DNA of 64,000 nt. Origin: Haliclona indistincta (lineage: Eukaryota; Porifera; Demospongiae; Haplosclerida; Chalinidae). The position numbers were made by a program, and so were the translations under genes. Below, piece after piece: positions 9,840-20,699 of the stretch (the stretch's first letter is position 1; the number at the start of each line of letters is the position of its first letter). Where the stretch lies: contig OZ024790.1 of assembly GCA_964017065.1 (NCBI GenBank), positions 4,670,458 to 4,734,457 of the forward strand. The letters run 5' to 3'. The notes below the pieces were generated by a model. The model searched no databases. It saw only the letters and a list, made by a program, of their open reading frames with translations, and was not told where the DNA came from.

Positions 9840-10935
9840 TTATGCAAAGAATAGAGATACATAGTGTTTAAACAAGTTCAGAGACTCAGCATGTGCCCAA
9901 CTCGGCAATTGGTTCCATATCCTAATTGCGCTTGGAAAAAACGAGTTGTGATAGGCATTGGTTCTTGCTGAGGGTATATGGAGACAAGGAGAGTTAGGTG
10001 AGGAGTGTCTTCCACGATATGGCAGTAGGATACCAGGAGGAAAGTAAAAGTGACCATGATAAATTTTATATAGTACAGAGAGCTTTAAATACATCCTTCT
10101 GTTCTCCAGTGTTGGTAGGTCAGCTAACTCAAGAAGGTCATAATAGTCATTGTCCCAGGATTTAAGACATATTTTAAGACCAAACTTCTGCACTTTCTCA
10201 AGCTTGTCGATATCCTTAGCAAGATGAGGGGCCCAAACAGGGACTGCATATTCGAGATGTGGACGAATCAGAGCTCTGTACAACTCGATCATGCCCCTAG
10301 TGTCTATTAGCCCATAGAATCTCCTGTAAAGAAGACCCAGTAGTTTTCTTGCTTTCTTGCAGACAGTGTCAATATGAGGTGACCAGCTCAATGAAGAGGA
10401 GATGAGCACACCAAGATATTTAAAAGTCTCAACTTGCTCCAGTGCACTACCACCTAAGCTGAGAGACAATGGTTGTCTTGGACATGCTGCCTACGTTTCA
10501 CATGCTGGACATGCTGCCTACGTTTCACATGCTGTCTTTCACATGCTGCCTACGTTTCACATGTACATTTCACCGGGTTAAATGACAAATGATTATCATC
10601 AGCCCAGGCTTTCATAGTGTCAATGTCACCCTGCAGGCAGTGTAGATCAGGAGCAGAATTTATTGGCTTGAAAAGCAGCATATCGTCTGCAAAGAGGTTA
10701 ATCGTGCAATTTGCTGACAGCTGTTGTGAAGCCACATCATCGATATAAAGGAGAAATAATAGTGGCCCAAGGACTGATCCTTGAGGGACACCAGACAGAA
10801 CGTGGATGTTTGATGAAGATGCTCCATCACAAACAACATGCTGCCTACGTTCAGTGAGATAGCTGCAAATCCATTGGGTGATTTTGGAATCAATGCCAAT
10901 ACTACAAAGCTTGCTCAGCAGCGGTCTGTGGGCAA
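9840..10935 (-). mobile_element. Non-LTR retrotransposon (LINE), RT domain, 5'-truncated
   Basis: The best preserved retroelement here. On the minus strand from about 10930 the frames show SGVPQGSVLGPLLF (RT block with invariant PQG), LYIDD, then FADDMLLF (catalytic FADD box), and from 10469 a 209-codon open frame beginning SLGGSALEQVETFKYLGVLI, with IRPHLEYAVPVWAP and ending in an IRIWNQLP block. This is the order of a Jockey/CR1/L2-type RT with its C-terminal region. The RT is broken by frame changes and by a short tandem insert at 10475-10560. No endonuclease is present, so it is inactive. Confidence 0.85.
10475..10565. repeat. Short tandem insert inside the LINE
   Basis: ACATGCTGCCTACGTTTC recurs three to four times and interrupts the RT frame between its NPVKC and SLGG segments. 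Nearly the same 16 bases (ACATGCTGCCTACGTT) occur natively in the same LINE at about 10839-10854, suggesting the array was templated from there. Confidence 0.65.
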
Positions 10936-12083
10936 GTGAAAGAAAGTGAACTGTTCACTTTCTTGCACAAAAAATTTCACTCTTGCATTGACCAGTTAAC
11001 ATGTTATGTCTTGCACAGAGAAGATCACACTTCTGTCATTACACTGATAAACCATTTTCGGAGCATTAATTAGCTGGCGAGATAAGCTACTTTATATGTT
11101 CGCATTCTTTACGATCCTAGAAAGCATTGGTTCAAAAACTGAAAGAGTTGTCAAATACCCTCTCCCATCATCCACCACAATATCTTAGCTGCTTTCATCT
11201 CTTCGCACATCGACATCTTCATTACTCACGTGTTATATATAGTATTACATTTCTCGCTCAGGCTCGCCCCAAACAATGTTTACATTCACTATAGTTAAGG
11301 TGGCGGGTACGCTAATTAATATGCATAATATTCATAACCTGTGGTCACCACAAAAATGCGCTAGTGTAAACGCCGGCCTCTGCGTAGAATTGCGTCACTT
11401 AGCTATAGCCAGGGCTCGGATATGTATTCGTGATTGCAACGCTGACGTCACATCTTGCGGTGCGCGACCAAAAACCACAGAAATTAACTCAGCTTTACAC
11501 ACGCTACATATTTTACGTTTTACTTTCGTTTGCAACAGTTTTAGCTATCAAAGGTCTGGCTGCAGCATCATAAGTATGTGTACCACAATCGGTTGGATCC
11601 GTTTGGCCCAATCTTACAGAGTTTGTATTATATGAATACTAACAGTTGTAAGTAAATCAAAATAATAGCTATTATAGCTACAAAAATGCTTCAGCGCAAC
11701 TGCACGCCAAATCCATCCAACCGTTTTTGGACATAGGCAATCTATTGCTACTGGCGAAATTTCAGCATCTGCAAACATTTCCTGTAGAAAGAAAATGTTA
11801 ATTCATAATAATTATTCTAAAAATGTATGATAAATACGCACATACAAATCTGTACCTGGACAAAATCGCGCTAAACATGCACTGATGTGTTATATTTCAT
11901 TAAAACTTTAGTTCTTTAGCAAAGCTTTAGAAATAAGCATTTTATGCATATTTTAAAAACTGTACAAAACGGCAAAAATTCGTGTACCCGCCCCCTTAAT
12001 TAGTCGACGAATCGGGAGTCGACGAAACGGGTGTAAATCTGTGGGGTGGTCGACGCAAAGATACACGCTCTTCGTTATTACAG
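10936..12083. other. No recognised gene
   Basis: A+T-rich DNA. A plus-strand frame at 11276-11635 has no visible domain. Short repeats of GTCGACGAA occur near 12003-12028, just before the first AMSH-like exon; a promoter or first exon could lie here but I cannot place it. Confidence 0.35.
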
Positions 12084-12183
12084 AAGTGGTCCTCAAATGG
12101 AGAAAATGGCTGCAGGCTAGAACGTATTATGCCGCTGAGGGGCAGTGGGAAAAAGCCTTCGTTTTGTACAACAAGTTTGCCAC
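12084..12183 (+). CDS. AMSH/STAMBP-like exon, USP8-dimerisation-like (MIT) domain, first half
   Basis: After an acceptor-like TTACAG the frame reads ARTYYAAEGQWEKAFVLYNK and ends in phase 2 at GTGAGT. This matches the helix and EGN-x-EHAF-x-LYNKY block of animal AMSH deubiquitinases, which cut K63-linked ubiquitin at endosomes and bind ESCRT proteins by this N-terminal helical domain. The upstream edge is uncertain because the frame stays open to the left. It joins in phase to 12455-12632. Confidence 0.65.
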
Positions 12184-12454
12184 GTGAGTCTCATCTTGTT
12201 TCTTCGATCTTCTTTGTGTCCACCGTGTCCGCGTTTTACTTATACGTTCATTACTTAGTGCCTGCCCACCGCACCTAGCTGTTAACGTTTTGTGATTTTT
12301 ATTTTTATGACCTGCTACATGTAGTGTCAAGTGTTTGGTGTCTTGAATATGCTTTATCAGTAAATCTGAGGTTGTTCTAGATGTGACAGAGTAGCCAATG
12401 ATTGACTAGTTATTTACTGTCCGCCTCATTGGTTCTCTCTCTCTCTACTCTCAG

Positions 12455-12632
12455 TTTATTTGTGGACAAACTGCCAAAGCATCCTGGCTATTCCAAGGCC
12501 ACTCCTGCTGACAAGACTAGAGTGAACAAGCTACTTAATCCTGCATTCGAGCGAGCTCTGGAACTAAAGAAGACGCTGAAAGAGAAATTCGAACAAGAAA
12601 GGGATGAACATGTGACAAAGATGGAAACAGAA
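12455..12632 (+). CDS. AMSH/STAMBP-like exon, second half of the N-terminal domain
   Basis: The exon follows TCTCTACTCTCAG and begins LFVDKLPKHPGYSKA, which closely fits LFIEKLPKHRDYKSA of vertebrate AMSH; it continues KTRVNKLLNPAFERALELKK and a charged helix ending at donor GTGAGA in phase 0. Together with 12084-12183 it makes the four-helix USP8-dimerisation-like domain. The clathrin-binding, SH3-binding and JAMM metalloprotease (HxHxxxD) exons are not found downstream, so only a fragment of the gene is seen here. It may be an N-terminal-only paralogue or a broken copy. Confidence 0.7.
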
Positions 12633-12794
12633 GTGAGACAACATGGCTGCTTGTACATGTATGGTATTGTCATGTGTCTAATGATTGTGCGTGCATAGAC
12701 TCATTGTGTTGGGCTAACAACTTGGTTCTTCCCATTTGACCACTAATGGATGGTCTTGCTCCATTACCTTCTCACAGTCAGTAGTACTCCTGTT

Positions 12795-12965
12795 CTGAGG
12801 AGAACTGGTCAGCAGTTGGTGATACCAGTCAGTATACAGCGGTTGATACCAGTCAGTATACAGTGATTGATACCAGTCAGTATACAGCGGTTGATACCAG
12901 TCAATATACATGCAGTTGGTGATACCAGTCAGTATACAGCGGTTGATACCAGTCAGTTTTATTAC
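12795..12965. repeat. Minisatellite, ~24-27 bp unit
   Basis: Units containing GATACCAGTCAGTATACAG recur about six times with GCGGTT or TGATT linkers. Minus-strand peptide frames over it (WYQPLYTD repeats) are artefacts of the array. Confidence 0.8.
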
Positions 12966-13530
12966 ACCTTGCAACAGCCAAAAAAGCTTAAAGCATGATC
13001 CTGTGCCTTAGGTTTATTACATTGCGTGATTCAGCTTGAACGCGTTTTACGCTCTACTCTTGATGCTTTTAGATTGCAAGAAGTAGTCAAACAAGTGTAC
13101 TGGGAACACTGGCTCTGCATCAATGGTTCACCATTGCCTGCAGTGTAGTACCACAAGGTCCTTGTGAGACTGCCTGTACCTGCACAGTACAGTAGTACCT
13201 GTGCTCACTCCTGGTTTCTAGACTTGGTCCAGATTCCGGGAACTGGGGCTTGTACCAAGATCTGGCTGGGTGGACAGGTGTGTTGGCTTTGACAAGCACA
13301 CATGGTGGTCAGTGGGCAGACAGATACTCAGCTTGTGTGTGTGTGTAGGCAGTATACGACAAAGGTAACTTGAACGGAACTAATTTTTAAAAATTATATC
13401 CGCGCATGATGTCTAAAAAGAATGTACAATATTGAATCAAATCGTGAACATGAACGGTTAGTAGATAAAGCTTTGTAGATTTTGCTATCAATAAAAATGT
13501 GTTATAGTATCTCAACATATTGCTAAGAAT
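12966..13530. other. No recognised gene
   Basis: No exon of AMSH type or any other known domain is visible. A short GTGTGTGTGTGT run lies at 13335-13346. Confidence 0.35.
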
Positions 13531-13535
13531 CTTCT

Positions 13536-14055
13536 CTGAGCATGTAACATAGCATACTATTTCTCTGCCTAGCCTGAGCATGTAACATAGCATACTATTT
13601 CTCTACCTAGCCTGAGCATGTAACATAGCATACTATTTCTCTGCCTATAGCCTTAGCATGTAACATAGCATATCATTTCTCTGCCTAGCCTGAGCATGTA
13701 ACATAGCATACTATTTCTCTGCCTAGCCTGAGCATGTAACATAGCATACTATTTCTCTGCCTAGCCTGAGCATGTAACATAGCATACTATTTCTCTACCT
13801 AGCCTGAGCATGTAACATAGCATACTATTTCTCTGCCTATAGCCTTAGCATGTAACATAGCATACCATTTCTCTGCCTAGCCTGAGCATGTAACATAGCA
13901 TACTATTTCTCTGCCTATAGCCTGAGCATGTAACATAGCATACTATTTCTCTGCCTATAGCCTGAGCATGTAACATAGCATACTATTTCTCTGCCTATAG
14001 CCTGAGCATGTAACATAGCATACCATTTCTCTGCCTATAGCCTTAGCATGTATTA
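13536..14055. repeat. Minisatellite, 38-40 bp unit, ~13 copies
   Basis: The unit contains GAGCATGTAACATAGCATAC and TATTTCTCTGCCTAGCCT. Copies differ mainly by CTAGCC (38 bp) versus CTATAGCC (40 bp) and by C/T or G/T changes. The two length variants are clustered and recur in the same order, which suggests higher-order duplication of blocks. Confidence 0.9.
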
Positions 14056-14783
14056 CAAGTTTCTCTAACTTGTGTTTGTAACTTGCATGATCGCTAGCCA
14101 GTTTACATGTTTAACGCTTTCCAATAAAATTGCGCACATACGTACGATTAGAAGCCAATTTATGCATGAGTACAGCGCTTTCAAATAAATTGTGATGTGC
14201 TCACTCACTGCGTGTTTTGTGGCTAGTGTCCAGTTACTTTTGTCACATACTGTGTATTTATTTGTTAGTGTACGATATAACATGTACAGTTCACTTTCCC
14301 ATCTTTTCAACAAAATGACTAACTAGTACAATGATAGAGACATGCAGACTGTTCATGACACAGCAACGTTTGTCATACATTGTTCACACAATGAATTTGT
14401 GTTGCAGATTGAGTGTTTTGTTTTAACCAAGTGAAGTGTAAAGTGTTGTATTGTTACTATTATTACTTTTTTACATTTTCTATGCACTAGTATCTATTCA
14501 AAAATACTATAAAATGGAACATGAAAAATCACTTCAGTTTCCCTTTAACATCCAAGTTGTCGCTAGTGCTCCATATACTTCAAACAGTGTCAATATGCTT
14601 TGAACTCAAAAGGAAAGTTGCACTGTCGTATGTAAACAACACGAAAGAACAATTTTCAACTTAACCAAATCCTTATCAACGTCACATTATGCTAAGTAGC
14701 ATGTTGCTGTGATTACCATACACACTGTGCTCTGTGGATAGTAGTTATCTTTATCTCTGTGGATAGTATTTATCTTTATCTTT
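14056..14783. other. No recognised gene
   Basis: A+T-rich. A minus-strand frame at 14065-14313 is short and featureless. Confidence 0.35.
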
Positions 14784-14950
14784 ACTAGTTAAAGCACCGC
14801 TCTTCTCGTGCTCTACGCAATATAATAGCACTCGGGTCGTGTCTCGAGACAAATAGAGCACTCGCCTTCGGCTCGTGCTCTATTTGCCTCTCGCCACGCC
14901 CCTCGTGCTATTATATTGCGTAGAGCACTCGGAGCGGTGCTTTAACTAGT
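14784..14950. repeat. Foldback element with ACTAGTTAAAGCACCGCTC ends
   Basis: Left arm ACTAGTTAAAGCACCGCTC is complementary to the right end GAGCGGTGCTTTAACTAGT; the pairing continues inward through GTGCTCTACGCAATATAATA on the left and its complement on the right. An inner hairpin of AATAGAGCAC and GTGCTCTATT sits at the centre. It resembles a short MITE. Confidence 0.8.
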
Positions 14951-15559
14951 ACATAAGTTTTCGTTGTCTTTGCATTGTGCAAGTAATCAGTTTTGAACCG
15001 AACAGCTAGTATTATCAGAAAGAATCAACAGTAGCATTTACCGTACAGGATGTGGGATTGAATATTTATGAAAAACAGTTGACAAAAGAGCTTACTAAGA
15101 CCTAGTTTAGTGTGCTTCCATAAATGAAATCTGATAATACCAGATCACAAGCAGTTACCATCAATGGAACGAGGCTGTCAACAGTACTTTAGACTCGTCA
15201 CAACTAAGCATGCTCCATACCTTGCTATACATGATCTGTTATATCTCATTCGGAATGTTCTCTTTCACTGTGTCTATTTTCACCATTATATTCGTGACAG
15301 TTGTGTAACCTAGTATGCATCTGTACTATGGACAGATTTGTATTTGGAGTACATGCCAAGAGCCTAATCTAGTTTATTTATTGTTTGTCTCGTGTAACTC
15401 TACTGTACGTCATGCTCACATTTTTGTATCTGGTTTATAAGTCAATTTTTGATGGTTACTGGATAATTTGTAGTCGATTCTTTAAAAATGTTTTTGTTTG
15501 AACCGGACAATAACAAGTTAGAGGCATAGGTGATAAATGTGTGGTATGCACGTCTTATT
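14951..15559. other. No recognised gene
   Basis: A+T-rich sequence without a domain-bearing frame. Confidence 0.35.
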
Positions 15560-15960
15560 ATTATTATGCCTTGGTGGGCGGAGCCACGAGGCATACAATA
15601 ATGTGTGTGTCTGAACTTGATGGTCTTAGATTTTTTAAAGCTTTGTTCGTGAGTTATGGCGTGATTTGCTTACAATGTTTACCGTTGCTGGCGATCTGGA
15701 CTTCTCTAAAGTCGAATGTGTCCATGGTTAACTGGCTAGCAGATTGTAGGTTTGATCTGGACTACAGGATAGTGTGGAGGGTTGGACAAAATACAGCAAA
15801 ACCCACAAATCTGCTACAAGTATGGCTTACTAAAACTATACTGCATCATAATGACAGAGTGATACAATTATCACTGGACAGATTTGATTACGTTTTAGTT
15901 TGTGACTTTTCATGTTAGCTGAAGGTATGTTCTCAGACACGCCCACACTACAGCGCTACT
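15560..15960 (-). mobile_element. Family-A repeat copy with the CCTTGGTGGGCGG end
   Basis: Starts ATGCCTTGGTGGGCGGAGCC, with the hairpin partner ACGAGGCATAC, and holds the conserved body GAGTTATGGCGTGATTTGCT followed by CTGGCGATCTGGACTTCTC. It is the closest match to the two halves of the split copy at 34907-35940. A long plus-strand frame over it is not a gene. Confidence 0.7.
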
Positions 15961-16031
15961 GATCTGAAGAGAATAGTGCTAACGTCACAATTACTGTACA
16001 GTTGTCCATCTTTGCTAATGATAGTAAACAA

Positions 16032-16530
16032 TTATTCCTTACTGCTCATAGGGTTCTCGGCTAACTCATCAGCTATATATTCATGCACGACAGCCCAACC
16101 TAGCTCTGTCCGGTCCGTTGTAGCTGACGAAATTGGGGAACTGGATGCCAAGAGAACTTGTTGCTGTTGTTGTTCTTGCTGCATGTAACCAGGTTGCGGT
16201 TGGTAAGCATTAACACTGGCTTGTTGCTGTTGATACAGGTGATCAGATTGCAACGTGCCAAGCTGTGGCGGTTGTTCAAACCATATATCCATTTGTAATA
16301 GAATTGATGGGGGTCTATGTCACCAGGTTGAGGGTAATAATAAGGAAGACTGCCTTGTTGTGGAGATCAAAAAACCTCAAGACAGGTGTCGTCACTGGAG
16401 ACTGGAGTTGTTGATGCTTCACGTTGCCAGGTTGCAGTTGGTCAGGATTATCACTGGCTTGTTGTTGCTGTTGATGATGATACAGGTTATCAGCTTGTGG
16501 TGTGCCAAGCTGTGGCAGTTTCATTTACGG
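16032..16530 (-). pseudogene. Gag-like Q-rich fragment, tandemly duplicated
   Basis: Two minus-strand segments, about 16524-16390 and 16292-16140, encode related Q/P-rich text (LPQLGTPQADNLYHHQQQQQ and PPQLGTLQSDHLYQQQQ). The second runs on into ELGWAVVHEYIADELAEN. That GW-x-x-V-x-EY-x-ADELA motif is typical, from memory, of Gag-like ORFs of tyrosine-recombinase (DIRS/Ngaro-like) retroelements in cnidarians and sponges. Frame breaks and the inverted order of blocks mark it as a relic. Family assignment is inference. Confidence 0.45.
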
Positions 16531-16999
16531 TTCAGCAAGTTTTTATTTAGAGACAGTGTTTTTAGTCTAATTCCAGAGAATTATCCAGTTGGCTTGGCTT
16601 GGCTTAACTCTGGATCGTAAAAATCTGGTTTCAAAACCATAGGAGAAACCCCAATGAAGCTGCTAAAGCATATCAATTTTTGCATATAGATCCCTTTTTG
16701 TGATAATATGACAAGTCAGTCTTCATGTGATTTCAAACTGTTTCTTGACTCTAGTCTACTGCTATCTCTTTAATGTGATGTTTTGTCGCGAGGAGATGAC
16801 ATTGTGACTGCTTTACTGAAGTATCTTTCCACAGCCACCCTATTACAATATAGGACTGGTTGGCTGAATTTAAAATATTTTAAATACAGAGAGCTTGGTT
16901 CTCAGACCATTTAATGCATAATGAGCAGGTGTTAATTGGTTCTGTTAAAATCCATGGTTATTGTGCTGAACCGAGATCAGTGTTGAAGATCCTCTTCTC

Positions 17000-17368
17000 A
17001 TGTCACTGTCCTCAGCCAATTCGTCTGCAGTGTACTCATGCCATGAGCGCGCCCCAGCCATGCTCCGACCTATCTGCTAGCTTAGTCAGCTTCTGCCGTT
17101 CTGCTAAAAGTCTCACACCTTCTTCGAGGCTTTTCTTCGCCTTGTCCAGTGCTGCGGACGCTTGCGCATCCTCTATGTCTGTTTGGGCTGCCACCAGAGT
17201 GTCCTCTACCTTCTCATTGAACATGGCTTGTTCTTCATTTCTCTTTCCTCTGTATGTGTACGGCTTCTCTCTTTGTACGCGCTTTAACGCCTTTGCTGCT
17301 TTCTGCCCTTTCTTGACTTGGTACTGGACAAACTTGGCGTCCAATCTGCTCTGAGACTCCCGAATCAT
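17000..17368 (-). pseudogene. Gag-like coiled-coil fragment of the same retroelement type
   Basis: The 110-codon minus-strand frame is rich in charged helix (e.g. LDAKFVQYQVKKGQKAAKAL) with a KSLEEGVRLLAERQKL segment and then DRSEHGWG. After a one-base frame change near 17035 it reads HEYTADELAEDSD, the same motif as at about 16070-16130. Helical region, LLxERQKL and GW...DELAEDSD in that order are what I recall from DIRS/Ngaro-like Gag proteins. No reverse transcriptase or recombinase frame is adjacent. Confidence 0.5.
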
Positions 17369-17369
17369 A

Positions 17370-19410
17370 GCACTCAGATTTTAGCACTGAGATCAGAAAA
17401 TATTATTACAACATGGTAGATATACAACAGGCCAGATATACAACATGGTAAAGCAGGTCCCACTAAACCTTTAGTCTGCAGGACATTTGATCACTGCTGG
17501 CTAGTGGTTGTTGACAGGTGTTCTCCCAATCCAGGAGACAGGATTGTCATGAAGATGGGAGGATTGTCATCGTCATGGTCTGCTTTTGTAATACCACCAC
17601 CAACTTACCAGACTGCTCTGATAGGACCCATCACATACAAACATATCTAGGACTAGAGATCAACACATCAATAGCAGCAGTAGGATACTATGGTGGTACT
17701 GTTTAAGCTTTAGCACAACTAGTTGCTCTATTAATTAACAAAGCAATGCTTGACCCAGCTGACAGCATTAGTCACCTTTGTTGAGAGAGAAATTAAGTTC
17801 TCTTCCTTGTCTTTATCATTAATAATTATTTTGCATCTTATTGCTTTCAGAAGTGGATGACTGTCGGCTTGACAATGATCATGTCTAGTCACTTTCATTC
17901 TAAGTAGCTATCTCTTGATGAAATTCAAGACGACATGTTTGATTAAACTCTGCCATTAGCTACTAGTGTCAAGAGTTCATTCTTGTCGCATTACCTCTCT
18001 TACAAGCATCCTAGATGTCTTTATTCAGTGAATACAACATATTGATTGGTCATGATGGTTGACATTAGCTCCTAGTGACAAGAGTTCCTACATTCGTGTC
18101 ACATCACCTCTCTTACATAATAAAACTTACTCAAGCGTGCAATACCCCACTTTGTTAAGGCTCCCATCATAGATGATGTGTATAAACTTAAATTACCGAC
18201 CATGAATGACAGAACCAAGTCTTCGTAGCCAGCTGTAAAAAGACAAGACATCATCACTTAGTCAAGGCTCCCATCATTGCTGCAGTGTTTAAACTCAGCA
18301 CCAAGCAAGAAAGTCAAAAACTGGTCTTTGTAGTAACCTGTAATAAAAGAGCAACATAGTGAAAGTACAGTCATAGATAATAATTATTGTGTGATTCTTT
18401 TCGCACGCCGGCACATGTGGTGAGCTACGCACGTTAGAGATAGGAGAGCTGCTGCTCATGTGAGCAGTTTTCGAGTTGTGAATTGTTGTACAAGTCCATG
18501 ATATGTAGCTCATGTGCTAGTACAGTACGTCATAGTTTGCGTCAACCACATGTCGGATTTGAAAGCCCAATTAGTCAACCAGACCCTTTCCTGTAAGAAA
18601 GGATATCTGGCTACGCAAGACAATTGTACATGTAGGCACGCCCGGTTGAGTTTGTGAATGCATTCTTGGTGCTATTTCATTAGTACGTGCAAGGCTGTTT
18701 TCAGAATAATTGCATGCAGACACGAAATTTCATTGAGGCACTGCACCTTTGGTGCTTCATTACACCTTACCCTTCACCCCCTTCGACCCCGCCCCTCGCA
18801 TCACCCAACTACAGCCCCCTTGGCATGCTTGTTTGTGCAATACAATCTTGTTGCATCTGATCTTGTTGCAGTATTCTCTACAGTCCTTTAGACCACAGCT
18901 AAGTATTAGTTAGATGACTGGAAGACGGATCTAACTGACATGAACGCCCATGGGAAAATCCAATGAACAAGAGGAGGTGTGAAATTGCCCAAGGGCGCAC
19001 TATCCAACGTGTTGTTTCGTTTCTCAGTTGTACCAAAATTACTAGTTCCTGCATTTTAGCATCAACAACTTAATCATTTGCTTTTTCATGAGAGAGTACT
19101 CTTCTTCATGGAATGCTCTAGAGCACTAGTAGCAATCATGAAGAATTGTTTTCGATGAAGAGCTCTTTGGTAGAGCATTAAGTAGATGGTGTATTGATGC
19201 AAAGAAGCCTTATAATTATTTTATTGCAACATTTAAATGTCAAATAATTGCTTTTGACTTTAAACTGTAGTTTGTGTATTATTTAGATGAGAAAAAGTTC
19301 CATTGTTCATAAAAAGTTCCATTGTTCATTTTGGAAGGATACATTTTGGTCTCTAGTCTTCTGACGTAGGACAGTCCCACACTTTTGGTTGCTGTCACTC
19401 TAAGTCTTCA
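17370..19410. other. No recognised gene; dispersed short repeats
   Basis: GACATTAGCTCCTAGTG(T/A)CAAGAGTTCC occurs at about 18061, with relatives at about 17955, 20975 and 21080. TTGTTGCAGTATTCTCTAC...TTTAGACCACAGCTAAG at 18862-18904 recurs at 28210-28255. A family-A terminus (GAGGCACTGCACCTTTGGTG) lies at 18736-18760. Nothing looks coding. Confidence 0.5.
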
Positions 19411-19833
19411 CTAGCCGGGCCGGGCTAGCAGTAGGTCAGTATCATCTAATGTCGGTACTGGCTTGGCACTGACATACCAAGAATCAGCTTTCGGAGACGT
19501 GTATTTGATCTCTAACTCCAGATGATTCAATTCTTCATCCTGTTTAGTAAATAAACAGCTGATAATATTTAGTATATTATCATCTGTTTCCTTATATTTT
19601 TGTGCATAAACTTTGTTCTTTATTAATTGATGTTGGAATAAGATCAAGCCATATTTCAAATACTTTAGAGGTCTCTGCAGCTTTCTAGACATAACATCGT
19701 TTAAAGTTGGCAAGTACCAGCCAGAATCGTTCATAAATAATTGATAATTGCTCCTGGATGATATTGTTAATTTTCTTAAATGGTGACAGGTAAAGTCCAC
19801 AAGCAGTGCTTCCTTAGTCTCTTGTTGCTTGGT
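19411..19833 (-). CDS. Unassigned terminal exon, 140 codons
   Basis: A minus-strand exon opens after acceptor TTCCTGTCAG and runs 140 codons to a stop. It begins TKQQETKEALLVDFTCHHLR and contains NDSGWYLPTLNDVMSRKLQR and a mixed charged/hydrophobic helix (KYLKYGLILFQHQLIKNKVY). The composition, acceptor and length argue for a real 3' exon. I do not recognise the domain. The upstream flank to 20160 is a repeat, so the preceding exon cannot be placed. Confidence 0.4.
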   Translation of the reverse strand, partial: TKQQETKEALLVDFTCHHLRKLTISSRSNYQLFMNDSGWYLPTLNDVMSRKLQRPLKYLKYGLILFQHQLIKNKVYAQKYKETDDNILNIISCLFTKQDEELNHLELEIKYTSPKADSWYVSAKPVPTLDDTDLLLARPG

Positions 19834-19862
19834 CTGACAGGAAGAGCATGATGACAGTAAAG

Positions 19863-20160
19863 AATAGTGATACTGTCTGCATGCATTGTATTATGTCCCA
19901 AAACAGCCATAAAATAATCAGAGAGACAAACAAACTGTCTTCGTCCTAACACAACAATGTGTCAGGACATTACAAGAGACGCTTAATTTGATGAAAATGT
20001 CTACAATTGAGATAACTGTAGTAATGGATATATTGAAGGTAACATTTAGATCAACAACCATTGTGTGTAGGTCTCTGATACTTCTAGTAGTAGTCCTTCC
20101 TTGCCGGTGCCATCTACCATACCATCTACCATTGCCTGTATTGGACAGGCTCACTTTCAT
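19863..20160. repeat. Dispersed repeat, related to 22700-22900 with one segment inverted
   Basis: 19880-19985 is the reverse complement of about 22706-22822 (shared text TAATGTCCTGACACATTGTT). The next segment, 20055-20125, matches 22828-22895 in the same orientation (GTAGGTCT...GATACTT...TAGTAGTCC...CCTTGCC). One half of the repeat has therefore been flipped in one locus. Confidence 0.7.
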
Positions 20161-20390
20161 TTGAATTTGATCCCTGTATATAAATCATTGACACAGTAAC
20201 TTTGACATTTTGCATGCATACTGTAAAGACTGAGCATGGATTGTCAGCGTGACAACTCAGTCTCTCTCTCATCAGTGTTCACTGCTCCTCAGATTTCACA
20301 AGCCCTCCTGATCGATCACGATGGAGCAGCTAGTGGTCGTAGTGTCACTCGGCTTATTCGTAATAGGGATTAACTTATACAACACAACAT

Positions 20391-20692
20391 AATTGATAGT
20401 CCCTTAACATAATAGAGCCTTGAATCCACCATTCCACTGCGTACAACTCTTTCTTGGAGTCTGGTTCGAACTGTTTCTTCAAAGCATCCATTGACAGTTC
20501 ATAGGATACATCACAAAGCCTCTTGTACCCTGGCTGAGCTTTCCCTGTCAGTTTCACCCGTAGCCATAGGAGCTTGTTAGCGTCCTCTCATCCGTTGATA
20601 GTAGCTACATTGACGAAATGGTTGTCCAGCTCCCTTCTCTGCTTCTCTGCTGTCCAGCTTGCAATTCTTTTACAAGTCTGAGCAGTGTTTTC
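20391..20692 (-). pseudogene. LTR-retrotransposon Gag fragment
   Basis: On the minus strand a frame beginning MENTAQTCKRIASWTAEKQ meets an in-frame stop and then resumes ANKLLWLRVKLTGKAQ, with KKQFEPDSKKELYAVEWW. The WLRV-x-L-x-GKAQ and L-x-x-RFEP-x-SKKELY blocks are characteristic of the capsid part of metazoan Ty3/gypsy-type Gag proteins. No zinc knuckle, protease, RT or LTR is seen nearby; this is a decayed relic. Confidence 0.65.
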
Positions 20693-20699
20693 CATCTCT

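Noticed and set aside
12714..12974. 86-codon minus frame with WYQPLYTD repeats
   Set aside because: Product of the 24-27 bp minisatellite.
13536..14055. Possible CRISPR array (regular ~38-bp repeats)
   Set aside because: There are no unique spacers between repeats; units are directly adjacent, and the context is eukaryotic.
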